Shown one piece after another: positions 53,932 through 64,000 of a stretch of 64,000 bases of DNA; position 1 is the stretch's first letter, and each line of letters opens with the position of its first letter. The notes under the pieces are model-generated. The model worked only from the letters and a program-made list of their open reading frames with translations, searched no databases and was not told the origin of the DNA. Both the position numbers and the translations under genes were made by a program. This DNA is from Branchiostoma floridae. Its lineage: Eukaryota > Chordata > Leptocardii > Amphioxiformes > Branchiostomatidae. The stretch lies in NCBI RefSeq assembly GCF_000003815.2, contig NC_049985.1:23377406-23441405 (forward strand). Reading direction: 5' to 3'.

Positions 53932-56900
53932 GCAAGTAAAGAACATTTATGTTTATGAAGCATTCATATTTTGTAGCGTATTTCCGAAGATAATTTCATC
54001 AGGTTTATAGAAGAACATAGGCTATAGGAGAATAGCGTGTGTTTCCACAAGCTCTCGCTGGCTGGGAATAATTACCCCCCTCCTAGGGCTGGCGGCAATC
54101 GCAGGGCCGGCCGCTAGGGGCGCGATTTTAGTCAGGCTAATAGGAGAATTCCTTTACACAACCATCTAATACTTTTCTTACATTTTTGTATGTTTCGGTG
54201 TCTATTAGACAACTTTCTTAAAGCCGATGTAGGTGGCGTTTTTTCGGCGAGAACACAATCCCAAACTTTGCTAAGTGTATATATCCCCCCTCGTCCCGGT
54301 TCATCACTGGAATAACTGTGTAATTGGGGAGGGGACCAAGACCATTAACAGGGAAGATAACAAAATGATATGTTTATGCAAATGAGGATATTATTTTCAT
54401 AATTAATGAGAAGAGATGTATATGAAACTTCACTCCAAAAGGTTGAAATCATTTGAAGTATGAAGTCACATGCAGACGGAGACCTTACCACGTACTGATT
54501 TATTGTTTCCTCGGAGTACATGTGCACACCCCCAATGTACAATACATGAAAACTAGGGAATGATACTTGCATCGAGTACAATACAGAAAGCGGACAAATA
54601 GAATATCATTGTAGTTTAAACATTGCATACAGTAAGCTAGATCTCATCTGTGTTAGAATCCATAGTTACAAAGTTTGAGCTTTGTTTCAACACATTGGAA
54701 ACACTCGCTCCTGGCGTCATCAAACTTCCGGAACGTCAGCGCAGTGAGTGAGACATCCGATAAAGGAGGTCGGCCTAAAATTCATAAGGAGTGTTTCCTT
54801 GTATTGCTTAGCTTAAACTTTTTCTAGACCTTGTTAACTTAAAGCCGTTTTTCTTTTTTCATTAGGGATGGCGCCCAGGTGAGCCAAATGCAAGTGACTT
54901 AACATGGATACGTTCAATGTGCGTTCACTATACTGGTCATCAGGACATTCCATTGATCCTATGCGGGATAAGGTTGAGTGTTGTAAGAAAAGTGGTACAT
55001 CTGCCAGTCTTATGCTGGCATATAAGATGATGTTGGTTGAAATGGCGTGATTTGGGTAAATTCTTTTTGGTTCATACGTGCTATTAGTCAATTAATATGT
55101 ACGTCAGTTTTTTCTAGAAAAAAAAAAACTTGTGTGTGTGTGTGTGGGGGGGGGAGTTAGGGAGCAATTAAGCCAGGAGATTGTGCGGAAGGGGACATTA
55201 GTTGTTGAAGATTTGAGGTACAAATGGGACATTTTGAGGATACTTGAGGGGGAAATTATAACTTGAATGTATTTCTTTCCTTAAACATGTATATTTTGTA
55301 GCCTGTGATATACAATGAAGATAATGACAAATACGACCCAAACTTTTGGGTTCACTTGGGTGTGTAACACCCTGTAAGGCTATTCCTCTTTCTTCATATC
55401 TACATTTAGAAATTGATTAAAAGTTTTACTTAATATGAAAATTACAAAATAAACGAATGAAGACCTTTATTGCACATATTTGTCCAATCGAGTTAAGTAC
55501 ATATTTTGTTGAGATGTTGAGAAACCACAGACGTGTTGTGTTATATCTACAATGTAGCAATTTTGCTACAATCCAGACTGTGTCAGTGTGAGACACAAGT
55601 ATGTCATGTTTCACATCAATGGATTTATGGGAGTGTGTGGGAGTCAGGTAGGTGGGGCCAGACAGAAAGGGGAAGAACTAACAACTGCAGGTTGTTGCAA
55701 TTTTTGGAAGACTAAGCAATTCTGCCTATTAGGGAAATATTTTTTAAAACATTTTGATGCGATAATTGTTATGGATTACTATGTTAAATTTTGTAATTAC
55801 TCATGTCATTAATATTCCAATCTTATTTACTTTGTTACCATGGCACCATGCAGATTATGTTCACCTTATAGCAAATACAAAGTGAACTTTTCCATGGGAA
55901 AAGTGTTCTTTTTGTGGTTCGATTTACATGTTTTTGAAAATTGGAAATTAGTAAAGCTTGAAATGATAAGATATATTCTTATGTACTTTTTTCATACAGC
56001 TTCAATGTAAATAAAAATCATTTTGAAACAGACTGTATGTTAGGTGAAGATGGAAAGTAATGTTACGCTGATACATTATTGGAGGTTAAATTGGGAAATT
56101 TGAGCAAGGGGGCGCTCGTAGACAGTAGGTTGGTGCCCCGCCCTTGCTCACATGTAAACTACAAGAACCTCTGCATGTGTAGAATCATAACTTGTGTATT
56201 TTGAAAGTGTATCTAATACTTATCAGTCCTTTTTGCATGAGTGCAAAGTAAGGGTATTTTGAAAGTGTTAGTCAGAGTTTCTTTTTGCGTAGTGTTACAG
56301 TCTGTATACACTGACTGGAGATGGCTACAGACATTCATATTTTGCCTGCTTATCGATATCTTATAACGTTCATTTTTTATTTTCCTGAAATAAAAGCAAT
56401 TGTGTAAGATAAAAAGACTTTATTCAAAATTTTGGCTTCACTTCTAATTGATAATAAGTGATGCTGGACATGAAGATTAAGAAAAGTCGTGTTCTCCTAA
56501 AAATCACCGTATTGCGTATATAATCTTGCCATTTTGTGTGTGTGGATAAAGTCACATAGAAATGTAATAAAACAAACTCTGTCAAAATCATGTCTAACAA
56601 CTTCTTTGATTTGGGAATGTGGTTCATATGATATACTAAAGTGAAGAATTAAAATTTCCATACCAAGCATAGACACTGCAGAAAAGATTAAGTACAATGC
56701 GGCTGAAATAAGAGAAAGTAAATGTTTCGGTTTTACATATACGGACAACAACTTGGAAAGGGTCAGTTGAACGGAGCTGTCTATGTGGTCATAATACTTG
56801 TACGAACCGATGAATATCAATTTAAGAGAAACAATATGTCAAAAAGTTCACGCCTATAACAAAGAGGTAATAACTTAGTGGTAACAAGTCTGTTCCTATA

Positions 56901-57295
56901 TAACAAATCATAGTTGTTACAGATGTATTTGGTGGCTCTCCGTTGAACTCCCTCAACTTAACGTGTAAGAAATCTCGTGTGAGGGGACCACACCTGTGGG
57001 CAGTAATCTAAATGTGGTAATACTAACGAACGAAACAGGTTAAGTTTGACTGTTAATGGAGCATTGTACCCAACAGATCTTTTTATCATACCGAGTATGA
57101 ATTGCACTTTGACACTTTCTTATGAACATGAATATTCCAACTGAGGTTTTGACAAACCTGGAGACCAAGGTCTTCATATGTAGCAGTTCTGCTAAGTGTC
57201 GTACCATCTATATGATAGGAATAGGTTACAGGGAGTGGTTTTCTGTGACTTATTGAAGGTCCTTTTGGTAATAACTTTTGTGGGAGCTTTGTATG
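53932..57295. other. 3' flank of the lectin receptor gene
   Basis: No exon seen. AATAAA candidates for the transcript end lie at about 56009 and 56388. Contains (GT)n at about 55133-55145 and AT-rich sequence with a short stretch near 54060-54130 of GC-rich self-complementary sequence. Confidence 0.4.
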
Positions 57296-58081
57296 ACTAA
57301 ATTACCCCCAAACTAAATTGCTCGAAAGAAAATGCATTTCTCCAGCTACAAACTACCGATCAGACGCGGTGCTACTCAAAGCCAGACAGGCAGTGTAGAC
57401 ATTCTATTCTTTGAAATGATGCGTGTCGGTCAGTTGTAACAGTTGAGTAGAAATTAAGAGCTTTGATTGCCACAAATGAACTGTTTGATCTCTCCTCTTT
57501 GAACCAACAGCTAAAAAGCTGTGTTTGTGAACATCTATAGGAATTACTTTGTCGGCAGAACATTCTGTTTTTCTCAGTCGTGTTGATAAAGTAATCGTAC
57601 CCTGAGTTGAAATTAGCAGGATTGATGTTGTCATCATCGTCAATTTAAGATTTTTGTAAAACTGAGGTCTTTTGAAGACAATTCAAGCTGATGTAACATA
57701 ATGTTGTGTATTTGAAAGCAACTAGCTAACTGCAATTTATACCTTCGTGTTGGTTAAAAGAGCAATTCTGCTTTCATGATGATTTCTTACATGTAGAACC
57801 TATTGAAACGCATGAATAATTCATGGGATCTTGCTTTATTAGTCTACAATGTAGGTACGTCGTCTATCCTGCGCCTGCATTTCTTTCAAACCGTCGTCAG
57901 TTTCAGACAAGCATTCCGTATTTTCAGCTTGTGGCCAATTCTATCATTTCTTATCGGACAAACAGTTCGTTTTGGGTCGTTTCAAAACGTCACTTTTCTT
58001 GTATCGACGGTTTGTCAGACATTTGGAATTCTGGGCGGAGTGCCCACTCTTGGACAAAGTGAGCTCTTTGCTTGAAGGACG

Positions 58082-58208
58082 ATGAGGAGAACAAGCATGA
58101 GGGGACGGCCCCTCCCTGCCTTACCGATGACAAACATGAAAGGAAGGCCCCTCCCCGCCTTACCGGATTCCAAGGTGCTATCACCTACTCACCGAAATGT
58201 GGATACAG
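58082..58208 (+). CDS. Paralogue exon 1
   Basis: 127 bases as in the full gene; begins MRRTSMRGRPLPALP. Differences fall mostly at the end (LSPTHRNVDT against LPPSHQDLDT). Confidence 0.72.
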
Positions 58209-59306
58209 GTAGGTACAAGAAAGTCTAATGCTTGAATTACGACAGCAGCAAGAGACTCCGTAGCAATTCTGCAAGATGTATGCTGACCTTCACATTACAA
58301 GCTCTATTGACACGACAGAAAGTACAGTGACTGTCACTTTTGTATGGTCAACTATAAACTACCAAAAAAGAAGAATGCAGAATATGTCTTACAATTCTAC
58401 TAATTAAACAGTATAGGATAATAAGATTCTATTAATTAAATCATATAGGATAATAAGGAAAAACCTTTATACAATCAGGTGGGGTTAAACGTGTAACTAT
58501 CTTTTCTAATCACAAATCAATATTTTATGTATTTACCGATCTTAGCATTATGAGGACTGTTGGATCTAAAGATATAGTCAAATCTACTTCTAATATCTAG
58601 AATCTTGAAATCTGTAGTACAGTGGAAGCCGCTTATTAGGGAAGGCTATTTGCCAGCTAAATTTTCCCGACTAACCGGCGTTCCCGATTAAAAGATGTTG
58701 CTCGAAATGACCCGAGGGGGGATGGGGGAGGGGGGCATCGGCGAACGCATCGCACTCATTGACCCAAAGAATACAAACACAATCATTTCTACCAGAAATA
58801 ATCAAGTCCATAATTACATTAAACTCCACAAATATACTTTCAGTGGCAAATTTATCTTTTATCGGTAATTGTGATATTGTGATGACATTTTAGTGTCGAA
58901 GAACACAGGAATGTGAATAACTTATTACGTAACATATTATACATAGGGCATTCCATGACGAAGCGAAATTCATTTTCAATTTGCTTTGGACAAAATGGGC
59001 CGAACCTTTGGTCACAAATGGTCACCTACTGTAAATTTGCCATGTCTTTATGGTCATCGATCTTTTCGGATCAATGCGATCAACTCATGAAGCATTGGTC
59101 AAATTTGTACCCCGAAAAAAATCATAAACTGTCATATGTATATTCTTATTGTATATATATCACGACAGATGGAAAAATTGAGGTCGATGAGAACTGTGAA
59201 GAACCGAACAATGTCACGTACAGCCAAGTCCCTGCGAGGCAAGGGGCTTTTCGGAAGACGAAAATGAAAGGTAACACATTGTCACAACCTACGCAAACAA
59301 TGTGTT

Positions 59307-59370
<64 letters not shown>

Positions 59371-61096
59371 TATTCGAACATTTCAATTTTACCTCTTCAA
59401 AGACGTTTTGTATGTGTGAGCACGATAACTAACTCTAGAATGCCTGCGTAGGTTACAATGTTCCTTGATATTTGCTATGTAGGTAGGCCTTGGTACAATT
59501 ATAGTTTGGGTTCCCATATGTTACTGTAGAGGCACTTCCAGATGTCATATTTTGTGTTCTAGACATGCTATTATCATGCTTTTAGACAGGTAGATAGCTC
59601 TTGGTGCAGAAAAAAAGTACTGGAAGGTTGATTCCCATAGTAAGTTTTTTTTTAGAACTACAGGGGCCGATTTTGTTACAAGAGGAGAATAACTTAGGAA
59701 TTTGTTGACGGATCGTCATTGTTTTCGGTATATAGATACTAACTATGCAAATCAAGAACTAATTTGCATATATAGTAAGGAAAGTTTACAAATCCATTGC
59801 ATTCTAAGACAGGAATCTCGAACTTGTCAGATACATAAAATATGAGAGAGAGAGAGATGTCAATAGATACAGTATGCAAATCAAAACCTCATTTACATGT
59901 AGAGGAAAGTGCGCCATGTTTGTTAGGCTTCCTAGAAAACTCCTGAGGCCAATCAAGTCTCAAGCTTTGATAGAGAATCAGTCAAGAAGGGGCTGACCAT
60001 TTGTTCTGAGATTATTCACAAACGTAATGAGGGAATATTGGAATAGCCTTCCTAGTTAAAACGAGATTTTCATATTTAAAATGACATGTGTAATATTGCC
60101 AGAGGAGATAATCAACTGACATTATTTATGCAAACGAGGACCTTATTTGCAAATTCCTTGAGAAACATTTATGATACGCCAGTGGAAAACTTAAGATAAT
60201 TTGACAACGGTCTGAGGTCAGCGAACTCTAGTTATTGGATTGGATTTATGTTTTTCTGTGAATTCAAATGAACGGACCTTTACATTTCAGTTCACTGTAC
60301 AAATGGCATTCACGTTCATACAACAGGATGTACGTTTTGCACACTCAGAGTTTCCATTGAAATGTAATACAATATTAAAAGTGCACTAATAGTATGCATG
60401 TAGACGCGTTTTTTCTATAAAGAAAAGTAACCTTCTTTGTAACTTACTGTCATCCGATATTTACATAGAGTATCAAAATATATTACTAAGTACAAATTTC
60501 ACACAAATTATGCCATGGATTAATTTTTCTCAATAAAAAGGTTTTGAATAATATTACTGAAACTAAATCAAAGGGAAAAAAGACACATTCTATGAGGAGA
60601 ATTGCTTGTTTGTAACCAATCAATACCCAAATTACACCCCTCTTACCAATTTGCAATTTTGTTTTATTCCATTCTGATGGTTTAAGATTACGATTTTTGG
60701 AAGCTTCTGGTCTCCACAGAAAATGTTTCTAAATCTTTTTTTTCTTCAAATTTTCCGTTTTTTGTTTACTTGGTAAGGTATTATTTTGTACATTACTGCG
60801 TTCTCGTAATTGCATGTATCCTCAAATAGCACATTCTTTGTGGATATGTTCAGAATGTACGACTCTGTACAACGGAACCGAAGAACAATCTCCTGACACC
60901 TTTGGGTCCCATGATGATCCCACCAATGAGAACCAACGCACCGAGGAAGAAGATATCAACGATCCACGACAGGCTAGTCAGCCAAGTGGACAACCAACTG
61001 CAGATCTAGAAGATACAGACGGGATGGATCGTACCAGTGCCTGCCTGTTGGACAATCCTATGTACGCGGCGGGTGTGTTACAACAGGATGACCGAG
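58082..61096 (+). CDS. Partial paralogue of the lectin receptor (tail exons 1-3 only)
   Basis: Three exons: 58082-58208, 59169-59270, 60854-61096, with the same splice sites and phase 1 as the full gene. All are open. The tail keeps both RPLPALP motifs, the ITIM-like VTYSQV (Tyr60 here) and NPMY. Exon 2 lacks 54 bases, an 18-residue in-frame loss. No SPMY exon, transmembrane or lectin exon follows within the next 2.9 kb, because the duplication ends at 61545. Either more distant exons beyond the window complete it with a new ectodomain, or it is a truncated gene. The open frames argue against long decay. Confidence 0.65.
59169..59270 (+). CDS. Paralogue exon 2
   Basis: 102 bases; DGKIEVDENCEEPNNVTYSQ then VPARQGAFRKTKMK. 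The deletion relative to 39898-40053 joins at a CCGAACA repeat. Confidence 0.72.
59301..59367. repeat. (GT)n microsatellite
   Basis: About 30 units just after exon 2; only about 12 units at the matching place in copy 1 (40083-40106). Confidence 0.95.
60854..61096 (+). CDS. Paralogue exon 3
   Basis: 243 bases, same length as 41561-41803. Ends CLLDNPMYAAGVLQQDDRG. Donor GAG|GTACGT. A few conservative changes only. Confidence 0.78.
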
Positions 61097-61545
61097 GTAC
61101 GTTTTGTTGTTTGCATTCTTGTAAAAATTACCATTTACACTACAAAGGAATGAGTGGATAAATGTAAGGACTGAATTTGTGTGTGTGTGTGCACGCTTTT
61201 GTGTGTGTCTGTGTGACAAGTACATTTACCTTTTCTGCCACAAAGAAATGAGCAAAGCAATTTAACTGAATGTTTACGCGAGCGCACGTGTGTGCGTGAA
61301 CGATCATTACAACTTGAGGATAGATTGGAAAGACGTTCTGTGAATTCCAACTAAGGGACTTTTTTATATAAGTGAAGTGAATGCTTTTTCATGCCATACA
61401 ACAGGATATCATCGCAGACCAAGATCTTCCCTTAACGTTATATATCGTTGATCTAAAGTGATTTGGAATGAATCGGCCCAAAATTCACACGTGGAATATA
61501 TATGCGCTATGGAAGTATTCACCGTTGTTATTACTTGTTTTTTTG

Positions 61546-62297
61546 GCGACGCCTCAGGGGCGAGCCTAATGTTTATAGTGTGCGACCGTTTGACAGGAAT
61601 TCTAGGAATTCCGCAGGCATGCGAGGAATTTTTCTACGGGTATTCCCTTTTTCTACGGGTATTCCCTAGGGAATTTGTTTTTGTCTGTGACCTTTAGTCT
61701 GCTTTGGTATGGCGTATAATACGATGACGTGACCGATGTTATAAACCAGGAATTCATGTGTTAGATACTCGTTTCACCATCAAGTATACAGCACATTACA
61801 TTTTTTAACAAATTACCCGATATTATGTATCGTTAGGGTAGAATAGTGGGTCAGTTATATTTTTTGCTTGACCATTCGGCGTAATGATGTCGTGTATGTA
61901 TGAGGATTGTTTTGTTTCGTTTGAAGGTTTTTATTTCATATCTTTCTGTTATATCATTTTGTATGGTTGTGTGACTCTTGATTCCCTTTTTTCATATTGC
62001 TGTGATGATCATTTGGTTCCCAAACCATCGCGACAAAGGGGTGTACTTGTCCGTCGATTCTTCCTGTAACCTGGGGGTTGTCATGCCGGCGTTCACCTGT
62101 GGGGACAGATTGTGAGAGAGGATTCATATGAAGAATTTTTGCAATAGTGATACTAACTTAGCAACTTTTGTATGTCTGGATCGGTAAAGTGTTGTTTTCT
62201 GTTAGTTACAGGCAGTCGTAAGTGATGTAAGGCATCAAAGTAATTCAGATATAATTTATAGCAAAAGTCATACATATTGAATTACAACGCTTTTATT
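61546..62297. other. Unique sequence after the duplication breakpoint
   Basis: No exon recognised. Around 61600-61680 there are short repeats of GGAATTC/GAATTCC and 'tttctacgggtattccc' twice in tandem. Confidence 0.4.
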
Positions 62298-62577
62298 GTC
62301 ATGTCAAGTCAAAGTCCTTCCCGCTCCATGGTGCATAGGGCGGCGCCCATGTTCTTACAGTAACCCTGGGCCAAACAAATGCAATTACTACAGCAGGGGG
62401 CCAAGGCACTGGCTGTGGTGTGTGTTCAAATTATATACTCTTTCCCGAATGCTGAGTGCTAAGCTGAGAAATTAGCACGACCATTTAACACGTCATACCA
62501 TATTCGGCCGGAGATCGAACTTACGACGTACCGAATGCATGGCGAACACTCTACCCACTCGTCTCATTGCACCGGCG
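62298..62577 (-). mobile_element. tRNA-derived SINE, copy 2
   Basis: Same family as 40222-40517: shared TGCATAGGGCGGCGCCCAT, 'ctactacagcaggggg'-type and CCCGAATGCTGAGTGCTAAG blocks, and a minus-strand tRNA-like 5' end (A box around GACGAGTGGGTAGAG, B box AAGTTCGATCTCC). Target duplication not clear. Confidence 0.8.
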
Positions 62578-63490
62578 ATAACGCTTGTGTAGGCTAGCAG
62601 ACAACAATACTCGGGATGCTAACGTGTCGTTACTTTGACCAATGAGGTCTATTTCTCTTATAACCAAAGGGCACAAAAGTGCATTATCATGTAACTTTTG
62701 GTGTAGCCCGAGTTTTGAAACATTAAAGAAGTAAAAGAAATAAAATGTACCGCCGTGAATAAGAAATAATGACACAACATATCCTTTCTCGGCTTGGCTT
62801 CGCACGAACGAAGGCACATCAAAATATCAATACACATGTCTGCCTAAAAGCCACAAACGACGGCTATCGGGTCTAATATGCAGTGCACTGTTACGTCGGG
62901 TGGCGTAAACCAGTATACAGAATATTTCGCCCGTCCAACAAGTAAAACGGCTGCAATTGCAAGAGATATCCAACTTCTACGTGTGGAAGGGAGGTAAAGG
63001 TGATTGGAAAAGCATCCTGTATACAACGGCTATAACATCTCTAGCCTGTAATAACACAGAACGAAATAAGTCACATGTACGCTCACCGCTATTAAACTGC
63101 TTGGTGGACAATGGGTGATCAGATCACTGGTGCCGTTTTGGCTACAGTCAGAGCAAGTCAGAGTGATAAGACGGCGGGCGATCGGAGGACGGATGGGAGT
63201 ATGGCAGTTCCGGCAATCGTCGGTTAATTCACGACTCGTGCTCAGCAGTATTATTAAAGCACAGTGGATCCTTGTACACTGTACTAGTCCACAGACGATA
63301 AAGGGTGAGAGAAACGCAGAGAAAAAGATGTTTGAGAACGGGGACCCCGGTAACAAATCGTATCTTTGACTTTAAGACCACGGGAAACAGATGAATATGA
63401 CCACGAGAAACAGAAGCGTTTGTTGTTTGTGCGGCGGCAAGGTGGCGAAAGGAATTCCACAAGAGGGCCTCATGGAGCGCTGATATCTCC
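62578..63490. other. No gene seen
   Basis: Short frames on both strands only; no family motif, no splice-consistent series. Confidence 0.35.
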
Positions 63491-64000
63491 GGCCGATCAG
63501 AGACAAAAGGGTTGTGCCTGGTTGTGCCGTAAACAACATGTGGTATGAGTAACAAACTGCCAAGAAGTTTCCACGTTGAAAGTTATTCTCTAATCGAAAT
63601 CACCAAACACTGGCGAAACAAGGTCACAGATGAAGACTAATTCCTACACAACAATACGCCTGTAAAAATGCCAAAACTATTATGCCGTAAAAATGGGACA
63701 CATTTTTTATCCTGCTGAAACGTGATTTTGGCGGACTTTTTCGAAGTCCTAAGGTCTCGGGCGGTTTGGGGCAAGATTTGGGCCAGATCAGAGACAAAAG
63801 GGTTGTGCCTGGTTGTGCCGTAAACAACATGTGGTATGAGTAACAAACTGCCAAGAAGTTTCCACGTTGAAAGTTATTCTCTAATCGAAATCACCAAACA
63901 CTGGCGAAACAAGGTCACAGATGAAGACTAATTCCTACACAACAATACGCCTGTAAAAATGCCAAAACTATTATGCCGTAAAAATGGGACACATTTTTTA
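63491..64000. repeat. Tandem duplication, unit about 290 bp, cut by window end
   Basis: The segment from 63491 (GGCCGATCAGAGACAAAAGG) starts again at 63781 (GGCCAGATCAGAGAC) and runs to the window end with one inserted A as the only difference seen over about 220 bases. It could be the start of a satellite array, a very recent duplication, or an assembly error joining two haplotypes. Confidence 0.9.

Larger units (their letters stand above)
57296..61545 (+). repeat. Segmental duplication, copy 2
   Basis: Collinear with 37222-42330. The right breakpoint is sharp: after 'caccgttgttattacttg' the sequence changes from the copy 1 continuation (exon 4 region) to unrelated sequence GGCGACGCCTCAGG. 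Confidence 0.95.

Overview
The window reads as nuclear DNA of a cephalochordate (amphioxus, Branchiostoma). It is about 60% A+T, the genes have short phase-consistent exons with GT-AG introns, and most intergenic and intronic sequence is miniature inverted-repeat elements, tRNA-type SINEs and microsatellites. No prokaryotic, viral, rRNA or CRISPR feature was seen. The organism call rests on the gene content: one FGF9/16/20 gene, fucolectin receptors with NPMY tails, and a CSalpha-beta defensin. Species was not resolved.

Layout. 1-15.3 kb: no recognised exon, several repeat families, probably intron 1 of the next gene. 15.34-15.54 kb, minus strand: first coding exon of a likely MICU2/MICU3-type mitochondrial calcium-uptake gene. 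15.5-17.2 kb: head-to-head intergenic region with a TATA box. 17.19-21.53 kb, plus strand: a complete three-exon Fgf9/16/20 gene. 21.5-34 kb: repeats, one orphan exon-like segment near 26.3 kb and a promoter/enhancer-like stretch near 31.6-31.9 kb. 34.44-36.68 kb, minus strand: a complete four-exon gene for a small secreted CSalpha-beta (insect-type) defensin. 38.01-53.93 kb, plus strand: an eight-exon gene for a 606-residue type II membrane receptor. Its cytoplasmic tail has two SH3-ligand motifs, one ITIM-like tyrosine motif and NPMY/SPMY motifs; its ectodomain is an F-type (fucose-binding) lectin domain followed by an F5/8 C (discoidin) domain. 57.30-61.55 kb: a segmental duplicate of the 5' part of that receptor gene, with intact tail exons but no transmembrane or lectin exon inside the window. 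63.49-64.0 kb: a nearly perfect tandem duplication of about 290 bp, cut by the window end.

How the parts relate. The MICU-type/FGF9/16/20 divergent pair matches, from memory, the arrangement of human MICU3-FGF20 and MICU2-FGF9, so it looks like an ancestral chordate linkage. The right half is immune-type: a defensin beside a lectin receptor whose tail carries inhibitory-receptor-like and adaptor-binding motifs, next to a partial tail duplicate. All splice models were built by eye from reading phase, splice sites and family motifs; no transcript or database search was available.
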